Shown here one piece after another: positions 11,881-23,880 of a stretch of 64,000 nt of DNA; positions within the stretch are counted from its first letter, which is position 1; each line of letters opens with the position of its first letter. The stretch covers positions 248,001-312,000 of the forward strand of contig JAJNNX010000058.1 in NCBI GenBank assembly GCA_023159155.1, in the 5' to 3' direction. Below the pieces are notes generated by a model that searched no databases, was not told the origin of the DNA, and worked only from the letters and a program-made list of their open reading frames with translations. Source of the stretch: Ustulina deusta. Its lineage: Eukaryota; Ascomycota; Sordariomycetes; Xylariales; Xylariaceae. Both the position numbers and the translations under genes were made by a program.

Positions 11881-12505
11881 ACCGCAGCGAATAATATATT
11901 ACTTTCCCTCTTGCCCCTCTGCCCATCCTCGCCTCCATTCCTTTCTAGGATATATTGTCCCTCTTTTCTCGCTACTGTGAGCAACGCTCTCTTTGTCATC
12001 CCCTTCTCCCGCCGTTCGCTCTTTTAGAAGGAAAGCCGGGCAGACAAGGAATTCGTTCCTTCTACAAACATATATCTTCCTCTGAGCTGTCAGGTTGCCA
12101 GCTCGACCTGCAGCCGCTGTTAGCTTCCACTCAATCAGGGTCGAACAAGTAGGTCCTCTCCGCATGATACCTGACGCCCACAAACTTGCTATATACCGTC
12201 GTCGCTGCCTCAAATAGTGAGGCAACAACGCTCGCACAGAGGCTGCAAATACCCGGCCGCACTCACGAGGCTTCTCTTGTCCAACAACGCAGTCCATCCT
12301 CTGTTTGCATCCCACGAGAATTCCCGTGGCTGACTCAAGGATCCCCGCAGTAACCGCAAATTCTGGGATAATCTAGCTCGCTGAACTCCCATTTCACACA
12401 TAATTTAAATCGACAAGAGGTCCTTATCTGGCCGACGGCAGGTCAGGGTTGCTAGGACTTCATTCACGCAGATCGCCTGTGCGGTTGAGTAAGCAGTTAT
12501 CGAAC

Positions 12506-14512
12506 ATGAGCGACCAAGGAAGAGGGATTGAGAGTGGAGGGTTCGACAATAAGTCGGCCAGGCGAATGTCGGAGGCCATACCAAATCCCCGCGATGATCA
12601 GATTCAGAAACCCACGAGCCAAACAGAAAGCTCCCAGTCTAAAGATGAAGAACAGTACATGAAAGCCGGGCGACGCAGCACACCTCGCGACAATGGACTA
12701 AGCCGGAACGGACTCAACCGGAATCCCTTCCAGCATCCCACCCGCAGTTCTCCGGAACCAACCACACGCCCTTTGGAACCACCAGTAACCAAGGCCACTC
12801 TGAGCGAATTGGACGTTGCCAAAATCATTCACAATCCCAGACTCCGCCACGATATCAACTTCGACCCTGAGCTTCATTTCCGACCAAACCTAGACGGAGA
12901 AAAGGGTAGGAGGAAGCAACAGAAAGCCGATCAATTTTGGGATACTCTGCGCGATCAGTTGCAACAGTTCATCACTGACAGAGATGGCTTCGTTCAACAG
13001 TATGGGAACGGCGAAGACTGGTCGCTACCATTGCTGCTGCGATCGGTTAAAGAAATCATCCAGACTCTAGTGCCGGCACGAGATCGTCTTTGTCTAGATG
13101 AGGGTCTCAACGTGGAACTGATCATGCAACAATTTAGCAGGGGCATGGCTGACCTGGAGAAATTGGCGTCTTGGTTATCTGGGGTTCTCAAATCCCATTG
13201 CGCCCCTATGAGAGACGAATGGGTCGACCAAATGTACAACCAGCTAACCAACGGCAATCGAACAAATAACATGGTGGAGCTTGTCCAAGGCTTGCGCAAT
13301 CTATTAAGTGTCTTGGAGGCCATGAAGCTCGATGTTGCCAATCACCAGATTCGATGTTTACGACCAATCTTAATCGAAGATACTGTTCACTTCGAGCAGC
13401 GTTTCTTCCTTAAGAAGATTAGAGATGGGAAGGTGAACACTCGATCGGCACAAACATGGTATTCGCAGCTCAACGCAGTGCAGAATCCAACATCCGTACA
13501 GGCGTTTGGAGAAACGGCAGTTTTTTTCGAAGAACTCGTCAATATCATAATGCCTTCCAGTGCCCGGCAGTATCCAAATTTGCCAAGCACTTTTCTCTTC
13601 GACGAAGAGCGGATCGCAAAACTTCGCTCTGATATACTTGATGCGATCAATTTGGAAGTATGCATGCGACTGTACGAAGCATACGAGACGGTGGACAGGA
13701 ATATGTGGCATTGTGATGCTACAAGTGCAGTCCCATCTCCTTACCTAGCTACACCTTTATCTGATGCTTCAGGGTTTCTCAGCGCGAAGACTGAGGATGA
13801 GGGCAGTGAGTTCAACTTCAACGCACCTACTTCGCGACCGTCGAGCATGGTCTTCAGCTCCGCTGGCTCTGCCCACTCTTCTCCCCGTTCTTCTCTTGTC
13901 GTCCCTACAGTCCATATAGCTGGATCACAAGAAGATTTAAAGGCTCGATCTCAAGATCTTTACGATTCTCTCGTAGCCTTAGTGCAAAGTTCTACAACGA
14001 GCTCACGTGGTACATCCAGATGGCGGGTGATGAATGACTCCTTAGCCCTCCAAATCTTCCGGTTTACTAATGCGCCGACGGACATGCTCGAGAGTTTCGA
14101 GAAAAGTCTCAACATCCACCTGGGCGATCTGCGTTCGCCGACTGATGAAGCTGAGACTCTGTATTCAACGCTTTTCCAGACTGTAGAGGACGTCTTTCGC
14201 GACCGTCTGCGAGCAGAACTGCAACAACGCGTCAAAGACTTGAAAAGCTTAACGGGCGTCAGCCTCTTCTCGGTTGCTACTGGCAGTCGTCTACAAGGAC
14301 CCAGTCGTACTTGGGACATCTCACGGGATAGCATCCGAGATAGCGAGCGAGACAGCTCCACCCGCGGAACTCGTGAAGAGGCTGGCGTAGTAGATATGGC
14401 CACCCGCCTAGCACACATGGGACTGATCCATTGGCGAGTATGGTCACAGCTTGTTTATCTAGGCGAAGTTGACAATGATGTCCTTGATGGCGATGTGCCC
14501 ATGGTCATCTAG
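12506..14512 (+). CDS. SOK1: Tcp11-domain protein, Sok1-like
   Basis: Single-exon gene for a 668-residue protein of the T-complex 11 (Tcp11) family. The best-known fungal member is yeast Sok1, identified as a suppressor of protein kinase A deficiency, so a role around cAMP signalling is inferred from the family, not seen here. A low-complexity Ser/Arg/Pro-rich N-terminus of about 110 residues precedes the domain, which opens at LSELDVAKIIHNPRLRHDIN and FDPELHFRPNLDG. The central part is helical. A Ser-rich linker near residues 415-465 is followed by the conserved C-terminal blocks MATRLAHMGLIHWRVWSQLV and YLGEVDNDVLDGD. The frame is open upstream to 12449 without an ATG, so the first ATG (12506, MSDQGRG) was taken as the start. 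Confidence 0.85.
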   Translation: MSDQGRGIESGGFDNKSARRMSEAIPNPRDDQIQKPTSQTESSQSKDEEQYMKAGRRSTPRDNGLSRNGLNRNPFQHPTRSSPEPTTRPLEPPVTKATLSELDVAKIIHNPRLRHDINFDPELHFRPNLDGEKGRRKQQKADQFWDTLRDQLQQFITDRDGFVQQYGNGEDWSLPLLLRSVKEIIQTLVPARDRLCLDEGLNVELIMQQFSRGMADLEKLASWLSGVLKSHCAPMRDEWVDQMYNQLTNGNRTNNMVELVQGLRNLLSVLEAMKLDVANHQIRCLRPILIEDTVHFEQRFFLKKIRDGKVNTRSAQTWYSQLNAVQNPTSVQAFGETAVFFEELVNIIMPSSARQYPNLPSTFLFDEERIAKLRSDILDAINLEVCMRLYEAYETVDRNMWHCDATSAVPSPYLATPLSDASGFLSAKTEDEGSEFNFNAPTSRPSSMVFSSAGSAHSSPRSSLVVPTVHIAGSQEDLKARSQDLYDSLVALVQSSTTSSRGTSRWRVMNDSLALQIFRFTNAPTDMLESFEKSLNIHLGDLRSPTDEAETLYSTLFQTVEDVFRDRLRAELQQRVKDLKSLTGVSLFSVATGSRLQGPSRTWDISRDSIRDSERDSSTRGTREEAGVVDMATRLAHMGLIHWRVWSQLVYLGEVDNDVLDGDVPMVI

Positions 14513-17500
14513 ATGCTATATGCCAAGAAGGCGGCCCTCCACTCGTTTCACAAAACGACGGCAACTCATCAACTGAACTGATGCAATTCATACTCCGAGC
14601 AAATCTCGGTGAAGACCTACTGCGGTCATTAACTACGTACCCTTACTCTTTAATCCTAGACCATTCCCTTTTTTTCCGGGAGCTACCCCCGGCGGCATTG
14701 CTTTGGCGTTCACAGGCTTCTATATCTTGTTCATCGGAGCAAGGTGATATATCGAACAAGATGCTCTACTCCTTTTTTTTTCTTCCTGTTTTTGGTCCTT
14801 CGAGCACAAATGCGCGATTTTGGCATTTTCCAAGAATTCATTCCACCGGCGTTCGAGGAGCATTCCACTTTAAGGAGCATTGTCGTCATTGTCATTCCTA
14901 CGCATACCTCAGCATCACGGTGGTATTTTGTTGGGTGGGAGGACCAAAGCATGAGAAGATATCAAGAGATTCACAATATTATACAGGGAGTTGGCGCAAT
15001 GGCGGCAGGGTACATCAACACGGGGCAGACCTCTCCGATACTTTTTTTTCTCTTCATTGTCGTGGAGATTGAAATAGATGATATTAGTCAAAATAGACGG
15101 GTTGTTGCCGGCTCATCGGCACAGATTATGAAAACACGATCCAATACACCCTCGGTTTCTTTTCTTCGCTGCTAGTGTATCAAACCACAGGTGCTATTGT
15201 GTTCTCATCTCGTGGTATTAATCATTACAGGTATTTGGCAACCTGGCATTTTCTCATGATCGGAGTCACCGAATATTCAAATGCTATCATCAAGGATCCC
15301 CTCATCTTCTCATGGCTGGTCTCCCCTGTCAAGCTCTTCTTGGCCATTGGGCGATGGAATTGGACCCAAGCACCCGGATCCCACGATAATGTCGTCCTCT
15401 GAAAAATTATACCAGGTAGCTAGTTGTCCGGTGTCTTTCTTATTCGTCTTCTTCTCTCCTTTTTTCTGTCTCTTTTTTTTCCCCTTTCTTTTACCCTGTT
15501 ATTGTTTACTAGATTTTCATTGTGTTTGTCTATGGTTGACAAATAAGGTTAGTCCATATTTCTGGTATCACAGATCTCCAGGCCCATCGGCTGCGCCTCC
15601 TAGTTAATTACACTACGCTAGTGCAGACACATCGCTAAATATAATTTGTTGGTGAAGCCCTACTTCTCAGCTACAACCGCTAGGCAATAGGTGGTAATCT
15701 AGATTAGATTCCTAGCAAGATGATAACCTAGATAGTACATAGTATGCATTTATTTTCAGAAGAAATTAGTGATGCAAAGAATGGTGGGCAAGAAGAAGAA
15801 GTAGTGTAGGGCTCAGTATCACAAATAATTCTCGATTCACATGACAAATCATGTTGATGAAATATGTAATAGGGACACAAACGCCGAGTGGCAAATATGT
15901 GGAAATGAGAATGGAAGTCCTATATAGAAAGATAAAGAAAGGGAGGATTATAGATACCACACGGAAGAAAAAAAAAAAAAAAAAAGTGTCAGAATCTGGG
16001 CCGATCTCGCAGCTGAGCCATCGTGCACAGTACTGGATACCCTACACTAATCTAGTGGTACCTTACATCGCCTGTCTCGGCTGAAGAGCTGAGACGACTA
16101 CACTACCGTATTAGTGGAGGTCTGTATACTTTACTTGTACATATACTGTACCTAGGTAGGTACACTAACTACCTACTAGGAAGCTAGCTACCGAGGTAGC
16201 GTTGTTACACAACACCGTTCCTAAGTTAGATGAACCTTTTTTCGTCGCAATTTAGCAACCCTGTCTATCCATGTGTAGACCCTGTCCATATACAAATTTG
16301 GTGTAGTGTATATATGCCTACAATGTACACTAACTAACCTAGGTAGTATACCACCTACTCGAAAGGTTAAGTAGGCAGTGGGTAGTGTATTGTTATCTAT
16401 GCGTACAAATCTATGTCGTCATCTGCAGCTGTTGAATTAATTAACCCAAGCAAAAATCAGCCATTTCTGATATCCCCCCGGCTGACACGTTTTTCTGTCT
16501 CATCCTAGTCAAGCTAGTCAACCGGATGCGATTGACAATGTACCGGTGCCAACAAGGAGAGGTGGCAATCGTGCACACCAAGTAAGTTGTACATGATATA
16601 CCTCCTGCAGTGTAAACACAAACATTGCCGTGCATACTACAGACGATTGCAAGTGATCAAACTGGCTTTGTGCCACTGCAACGCCTCATCTACTTACTTT
16701 TTTCATTCCCAGGGTCTTTGTTCCGGCTGCATGCGGCGCACCATACCTGATGGTGGATAACAAGTATAGAATACTTATATGACTGTGCAGACGTACTTAT
16801 CGTGTCCACTCCGCCGCCGGGTAATACGAATTTTCCGCATACACGTAGTAATCTTCACCGTTGGTGTGCCAGAACCGCAGAATGCATATGCAAGTGCATG
16901 GGCGAATCTCATTATCCGAGACGTCCACTTTGCGGACCGTGATTCAAGAATCCAACTCTGCCAACAGCATGCATTTATCTTGTTGGACAGACCCGTTCGA
17001 TCGTGGGGGTTTGGGGGGTTCCTTTTCTTCTTTCAACATTGGCTACTTTTCTCTCCTATAGTAGCCGTCCCTACATGATAAATAAATATGTTGAAAAGAA
17101 GAAGTAAAATAGGAAGAACAGAAATTGTTCAACAAATATTCAATGATCATCATGCGGCAATAGGTTATACACCCTCTTTTCCAAGCTCTACACTATGCTA
17201 GAAGTATCTCATAGCTCGCCCCATTCGTCTTACACCGCCTGTTCCCTTGATACTACACATGACTTGTTGCATCAGCGATTTGCCAGTGGGATGCGTCTTG
17301 ATGACATCCTGCAGCGGGTGACCATCCGGACAACAAAGCAGTGCATGTTTCCTAACACCACCTGCAAAGCAACCGTTTGATTTGACATTTGTGGCCGCGT
17401 TTTGTGAGGTAGTTGCAGCTTATTACAGAACTGCGCCCCTTTCGAGTGTCTGAGGCGCTACTATGGATGCTATTACATCATTCCCTATTCGATACTGCTT

Positions 17501-19640
17501 GGGTTCTTGTCAACCAACTTTTGTGTTGATGTCAGCTGGCTTCTACGTCATTCTCCACTTACATAGAGCCAACACATGTAGTAATATTCAAAGGTGCCCA
17601 GGAGAGAGAACATCGTAATTGCAGAAGTGAATCATGTATACTGGCAGCAAATAAAATGATACTGCCTCTGGATATCTGACTATTGGGTTGGATGAAAATG
17701 ATAAGTCAACTTCTTCAACATCTACAAATTAAAATGGCTGTCATTAACCACAATACAAGAGTTACATGGAAATGAACAAGGAAATATTCATAGATACTAT
17801 AGAAAGCAAAACGTGGCTTCAGCGATGGACTCTTTAAGACCCAACACACACCACTCACGGATCAAAGTCCTGGAATGAGGTGCTTTGGGGTATTAAGAGT
17901 AAGAACAGAGTAAAGAGGTACAACGGCTATCTTTCCAGTATTAATTTATATCATATGTTCGTAATGATATGAGCCATAACAGCCTGGTAATATACAATAG
18001 AACAGGGAAACGCGGATAATTACACAAAAACCGCCAAATGACAAACAAACTTACAATCAAAGGAGAAACAACTACGCCGTGTGTTCTCTTACGATTATGA
18101 TAAAACAGACAACCTCATGCACAAAAGCGAGAACTTCCATAGCCCAGGATCAACTCAAATTCCTCACCATAACTAGCCTACTCGAAAGTATTCAGAATTA
18201 GCTATCTACACATCAACTCGGATACAGGTTAATGTTTCAGAAATGTTGATAAATATAGCATCCTAGAGACCCAACACCTAGTTTTAACAGCCCCGTCTGA
18301 TCCTCACCAGCCTCCCTAGAACCCGGGGTTCTATCACGGTGGTCACCATCAACTAGGTATAATAGGGTCGCCATCATAGGGGCGATGGCAAACATGTATA
18401 TATTGACACGAATATAGGTAAGAGTTGTCCAGCCTCCTGTATTGAAGATGAAGGTAGTATCAGCCTCGTTCCCCTAGCCGCCACGCTCACGACGGACCCA
18501 CGAAGATATAAATGGCTACACAATGTAGTGCTGCGATACACAATTCCACAAGATCCATGCAGATACTGAACCAACATGCAAGACGCACGTGGCCGATCCG
18601 GCTGGTAAAGTAGGACCCAGGGACGTTACGTTGGATAGTAGGTGTCAAAAGTACAGTAGTATGGGACGCAAGGGGACGCTGACGAGGCTGGTATTGTAAT
18701 CCTTCAGCCAGCCATTGGAATATATCAGACGCATCATCACAAACATGCATGAGGCGAAGTACAAAAGGACATGAGTCATCCAACGATGAGAATGCAAAAC
18801 TCTACTTAGGCCCCCAACCGCGGGAAGAGAATACATTGAACACGTATTACATATATATTGATTGCGTTACGCAGCGTTTGGCCCCTAAATGTCACGTTAG
18901 GTTTATTACCCGTTCCTTCGCACGCAATATCGCCATGCTTCGACTCAGCACATCCCATCTCATTTCATCCAGCTCTGCGGCTGAATCGAACAGCTTCTGG
19001 CCAAAAAAAGTAAAAGGGACAACGGATCTGCATAGAGCGAGACCTGTTGGTACTTGCACCGTTGGTAGGTCGAGGCTCCACCCTCATTATTAGCCCGTGG
19101 GGGCGGGAGGACGACGATTTGTCTACACTATCTGATTTTCTGGCAATAATACCAGAAAGAAAGAAAACTAGTAGATCCATATATTTTGGGCTGAGCAACC
19201 TTCCACAAACCCCGAACTATCAAATCTCGCGCTAGGGATGGAGGTGAGGCGGGCTTAGAGCATCGTAAGATCGGCTCTACCTGGGGCATCCCGGCCGGAG
19301 CATGTTGTTGGCAAGGCCATTGCATAAGAAAGGCGCTGGATGTCTTGGTTATCACCGTATTTCTAATTTAGATTGTCAAGAGACACGGGAGGCGATGGAC
19401 CCGGTGGATTGCGTCGTTGTATCATGCGCGGACAGCGAGGGCAGCCACCCGGATCTGCAGGAAATTAACGACGGCGGTAGACGAGTGGAATACATTGCAT
19501 ATCCTTGCTCACGGGGAACTCAAGATGGGCATGCAGGAAGTGTTCACGTTGAATCGTCGTGTGCCGTCGGATTCGTCATATCATAAGTACATAGGTATGT
19601 ATATAGGTATAGATTCTCATACATTGGCCATAAGGTAGCG
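14513..19640. other. Gene-poor region after SOK1
   Basis: The first kilobase is probably the 3' untranslated region of the Tcp11 gene, T-rich with poly-T runs. Beyond that I see no convincing gene. The stretch 17560-18260 is A/T-rich and frame-poor, and 16140-16380 carries TAGGTA palindromes. A run of 18 A lies at 15968-15985. Short frames near 19302-19640 overlap on the plus strand but match nothing I know. Confidence 0.55.
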
Positions 19641-19981
19641 GCTGAGTGTGTCAAAACGATAACCTCAGACCTCTTGTAGCCCCATTTATATTCCACAGTT
19701 ACTCCAGAATTACCACAATCTGTACCCACCTGTAAATAGTTAAAGATTCTGCCTTAATACATATTATACAAATAACTAGCTTACTATATATATTAATAAG
19801 CCTAGCTTTACAAAAGTAATACCTAAAAAATTAAGGAGGAAATAATTAGATATGTGATTTAGAGGGATATTTATTAAAACGTATTCGAAAGTTCTAAGCT
19901 TTGTAGTTGTTGAGAAATTCAGGTTAAAAGATTGAAGTTTGGTAGTATTGGGTATAAGGGTAAGGTTTTGACACACTCAGC
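19641..19981. mobile_element. MITE-like element with 17-bp terminal inverted repeats
   Basis: The 17-mer GCTGAGTGTGTCAAAAC at 19641-19657 is exactly mirrored by GTTTTGACACACTCAGC at 19965-19981, bounding a 341-bp segment. The interior is much more A/T-rich than the flanks (mainly 19735-19960) and has no long open frame, as expected of a non-autonomous DNA transposon remnant. Just outside, both ends resemble GGTAG, but I cannot define a clean target-site duplication, so the true ends may extend a few bases. The superfamily is undetermined. A chance perfect 17-bp inverted pair around one AT-rich block is unlikely but not impossible. Confidence 0.6.
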
Positions 19982-20286
19982 ACCTGCCTACCTATAGGTA
20001 CCTACTTGTACATACACCTAGGTAGGTATTTGTCAGATTTAACCACTAATACACCAAACAACCAAAAGGTTGGCAAGCAAGTGCATGTACTAGGTGCTTG
20101 TTTGTCCGCGCACATATCCGACAGTATGGGCCACGGTAGCTGCACGAAAAACACGAGGAAGTGGCATACAAACAAAACAACACGTATATTGACGACAAGG
20201 GAATAAATACTACATGGAATACCCTGGCCATCCATTCAGTTGAAAGCCGCCGCCTTCTTTGCCATGGACCGCGAGCAGCCCCAGAC
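19982..20286. other. 3' flank of the secreted nuclease gene
   Basis: Contains TAGGTACCTAC and ACCTAGGTAGGT words near 19991-20030 and the presumed 3' end of the nuclease transcript. No other gene was seen. Confidence 0.55.
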
Positions 20287-22290
20287 CTAGCAGAGATTGA
20301 ACTTGGCGACGCTCGGGTCGTGGTCCGACGTCATGTCGTCGTACGCCAGCCACGTGTTGACGTGGAGGTGTTCGAACTTGGCGCCCTTGCCCAGCTTCTT
20401 GCTGACGAAGGCGTGGTCGAGCTCCTGCGAGTTCATGTCGAAGAGGTACGAGTAGCGCTCCGCGGCCGGCACCTTGGTGACCTCGTCGAGGTCCTTGAGC
20501 CCGGACGCGTCCGCGAACGTCTGCACCGGCGCCGCGAACGCGTACTCGTTGAAGTCGCCCACCGTCAGCACCCGCGCGTCGGCGTCCTGCGCCAGGATCT
20601 GCGCCACGAAGGTCCCCGTGACGTTGCCCTGCGCGATGCGCTGCGCGACGCCCCCGTTGACCGGCGGCCGCGCGTCGCCGTGCAGAGAGCTCGAGCCGCC
20701 CTTGGAGGTGAAGTGCACGTTGACCGTGAACAGCGTCTTCGCCTTGCCCTTGCCCTTGCCCGTCTGGACCCCGGACCCGACGAGTTCCCATGCCGCCACC
20801 AGAGGCTTCCGCGAGCTGAGCCACGCCGCGTTGGTCGGGTCGATGAGCCCTGGGTTGTACTTGAGCGTCGGGCCCGGGAGCACCTCGTTCGCGGCCATGG
20901 AGTCGCCGATCACGGCATCGCTGCCGCCCTGCAGTTGCAAGATCTCGGGCCGGTACAAGTAGGCGTTGCGGATGTTCCCGCCGGGCGCCCCGCCGTTCGT
21001 TCCGTTGATGGGGTTTACGTAGGTGAAGTTGTAGGCGACGGACCCGTTGCTGAGGGTCGCGATCGCGTCGGCTAGCGTCGACAGCGTGAGCCCGGAGTCT
21101 ACGGTGCCGTCGTTCGTCTCGCCGTTGTTATCCTGGACTTCCTGCAGCATGAGCAGATCTGGGGTCTTCATGTAGTTCACGATGTGTGATGCTACGGCGG
21201 TCACGTGCGCCGCGTCCTTGGGGGAGAAGTTCTCGATGTTGTAGCCTCCGACGGTGATTCCTGAGCACGTCCCGTCGCTTGTCAGCGTGGTGGCTCCTGA
21301 GACTGCTGGCTCGCGGGAAGAAATGACGGTGAGTTTTGTCAGGGGCTGGATTTGGTAGAATCCGAAGGCTTGAGTAACCACGCCCGTGATGTCCTGTGTT
21401 GGAGTGATTAGTCGATCAGAGCTTTACGGCCCCGGGGACGAAAGGCTGGTTCTGATAAAGTAGGTTGTCGATTACTTACCTCGAGTTCGTCTCCCAATTT
21501 CCCATCGTCTCTGTTGTTCGTATTGTCTAGCGGATCCGTGATCAGGATCGCCTCCGGGTTTCCATCTATTGTTGTATGTTAGTCTCATATGACTCTTCCT
21601 CGAGTTTCTAGATGTGATCTTACCCTTGGGGGAGACAGTCAAGCCGGTGCGCTGATTGTCGCCAGTCGTGGCCCAGGTACCAACGACCCAAGTGTCGCCG
21701 TATTGGTTAGGTCTGCTAACAGCGCGTGGGCTCTGGATGGTGACGTATTCACCCACGAGGCTCTCCCAGAAATCGAGGCCGTACTTCTTAGGCTGGAGAA
21801 TGGGATTCGCAACGGAGATCAAGCTCTGATTATTCGGCACCGCGAAGACGTCGCCCGAATCCAAGCTTGAATAGAATTTCGTGGGCGGACTGCGCTGCGT
21901 CCCAAGCGCAATTGGCGCAAAGGTGCGGTTGCGCTCAAGAATAGCACGGACCGTGGGGAATGTGATTTCGGTCAAGGGCAGGTAGGCCGCGCTGGAGCGG
22001 TACTCGGAGACCTGGCCGTCGAGCACGAGCACGTCGCCTGTTGCAATGCTCGTGTTCTTGGCCAGTGCCGATCCATACACGTAGATGCCATCTGACACGC
22101 GCTCATCACGCGTCGTCTCCAGCGAGCGCAGCCATATTCCCGATGGCCCCTTTACCGTCACCACACCCGTCACGTTCGTAACGGGTTTCCCAGCATATGG
22201 TGATAAAAACCGGTTACCATTAATTTCCCCAATAGTCTGCGCCGAGATTTCAGCAGCAAAGACACTTATTAGCACGAAGACAGCCTTCAT
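20287..22290 (-). CDS. Secreted endonuclease/exonuclease/phosphatase-fold nuclease
   Basis: Predicted extracellular nuclease of the DNase I-like (EEP) superfamily, similar in architecture to bacterial ExeM/NucH-type enzymes. Exons: 22290-21624, 21565-21480 and 21393-20287, giving 619 residues; donors are GTAAGA and GTAAGT, acceptors AATAG and ACACAG. MKAVFVLISVFAAEISA is a typical signal peptide. About 250 residues of beta-rich N-terminal region (GVVTVKGPSGIWLRS, DVLVLDGQVSEYR) look like the OB-fold module of this class. The catalytic part shows GGYNIENF (metal-site Asn near 303), LLMLQEVQ (Glu near 336), TVNVHFTSKGG, VGDFNEYAF and the final SDHDPSVA. A GKGKGKAK patch interrupts the catalytic part. 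The last exon is visibly G/C-rich against A/T-rich surroundings. Likely role: degrading external nucleic acid for nutrition. Sugar-nonspecific DNase versus phosphodiesterase activity cannot be told apart. Confidence 0.88.
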
Positions 22291-23215
22291 CTTCTCAGAA
22301 ACACCAATAGGTGCATGCGCCGAATCTGAATAGGTCCCGGTGGCTGCTGCTCAGCTAGGTTCACTCTCAACCTTCTTTGCAAAGCCTCTAGTTGGGAAAA
22401 GCAAGCTGGAACAAGTCGCCATATTTGTATACTCTAGCATGGCGCTTCAACGACAGATAAATAATTTCGGAAGCGCAGCTACTATCCCCTGTTAAGTTCA
22501 GGTTTGAGTTCAGATGGACTACCAGCACACGTAATAATCTAGCCGGGGCATTGTCTAAGTAGAGTAGGTAGGTGATAAGCCAGTAGCAGTGGGGTGCCGA
22601 GACCACGTTCCTGAGACTATTCCGCGACCATGCAACGATCTCTTGGCCGTGTCCCAAAACCGAAGGTGAAGTGGCATAACCTGGTGCGCGAACATCTTGG
22701 CAGCACCTCGGAGACTCCAAAGTCCAGATTGCTTGGCAAGTCTTGCTGCACCACATGTGAGCTAGAGGCTCACTTGATTCGACCGGATCTCGCCGAATTG
22801 AATTTCCACTCAACAGAGGCTTGGTTTTTCTTTAGGAACATGTTCTTTGGAGAGTCTCGACACAAGTGGATGATGCTACCCTACACGGGGCAAGGGTGTT
22901 GGCTATCTACTTGTCAAGCAGATTTGCAGAGCTATGTCCGAAGTGCGGATGTGGCTACTATGCTTACATACAAAACCACTCTATCGAACTTAGGATGCGA
23001 GATATCAATGAAAACTAAAAGCTAGTCTCTATGTATCTCGTAGTGATGATTCCCCTCTACTCTTGTGACAAACCCTTGCAACACGACTTGATGCCCTGAA
23101 TGGTCTTCCCAAGATTCCAAGAGAGATGAATCTTAGTAATGACGATGGGCGATTGTCTAACACAGCTCTATACATGTCAGGAAACTAGGTCTAGAATGTC
23201 GACTGTACGGTTACG
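22291..23215. other. Upstream flank of the nuclease gene, no gene seen
   Basis: Holds the nuclease promoter. Frames at 22388-22813 (minus) and 22630-23025 (plus) overlap in opposite directions and match no family I know. Confidence 0.5.
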
Positions 23216-23880
23216 TTATATAACTATGACACACAGGATAGAAACCAGACAAAAGCGGCCAGAGTCAACGGTTCTGTCCTTATCATAGTTCAAAGCTCTT
23301 GCCAGAAACTCATATTGGTAGAGCTTATTCTTAAGTCTGCGTCTCTCTTCGATTGTAAGTGAAGCGAGGGAGTCAGCTGGCAAACCATCATCTCGATTGA
23401 CCTGAACTTTGTTGTAGGACCGAGATTTGGAGATGAATATCGCATACAAAAGTAGAAGAATCTTATAATACCCGATTAACGCGTAGAGAATGGCATCTTG
23501 AATGAGAATTGAAATAGGGGGAGGCCTTTTTCTGCTAACTCGTCATGACCACGGTGGTCATCGGCAATAAAAGGTAGCCGATCTGCGGTAGGATAAAATG
23601 CTACTAGGGCCACCTGTAATTCTTCGGGCTCAACATTGTTCTGTGCAATCTGTGTCATAAGCTTGAGCGACACAGCCCTGAATACGGAGCACACGAGCCA
23701 ACTGGCACACACCAAACTATAGTCCAGACGTTAGCAATGATAAAAGTAAGATAGGAGGTAAGATTATTGGATAACGTACTCAACCATATTCTTATAGTCA
23801 TCTAAGTAACTAAAAAAAACCCTAAGCGAGCTCGAACGGCAGGTCCTCAAAACGGGTGCCAGGCTTAACGGCAGGATACT
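23216..23880 (-). pseudogene. Broken F-box-like gene remnant
   Basis: Reading the minus strand, an F-box-like opening GTRFEDLPFELA lies just before a stop codon at 23822-23824. Downstream, in other frames, come SLKLMTQIAQNNVEPEELQV and then LTIEERRRLKNKLYQYEFLA near 23290-23365. The last resembles the block found after the F-box in many fungal F-box proteins of unknown function. The pieces are separated by stops and frame changes, and I could not join them with introns, so I read this as a decayed gene. Family assignment is by eye and weak. Alternatives are chance frames, or a live gene whose introns I failed to place. Confidence 0.35.

Larger units (their letters stand above)
3925..12505. 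other. Gene-poor region of about 8.6 kb between KSH1 and SOK1
   Basis: I found no convincing protein gene here. Open frames up to about 150 codons occur on both strands (for example around 9487-10118 and 10584-11726), but they overlap one another, contain microsatellite or palindrome sequence, and match nothing I recognise. The region holds many TAGGTACCTA and TAGTGTAGTGTA words, a poly-G run at 8370-8383, a CTAT-rich microsatellite at 10069-10173, and at its right end the CT-rich promoter/leader of the Tcp11/Sok1 gene. An unspliced search by eye cannot exclude small multi-exon or non-coding genes. Confidence 0.55.

Noticed and set aside
20161..21075. 304-codon open frame on the plus strand
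   Set aside because: It lies antisense to the nuclease exon; Val/Arg-rich composition results from the G/C-rich codons of the real gene.
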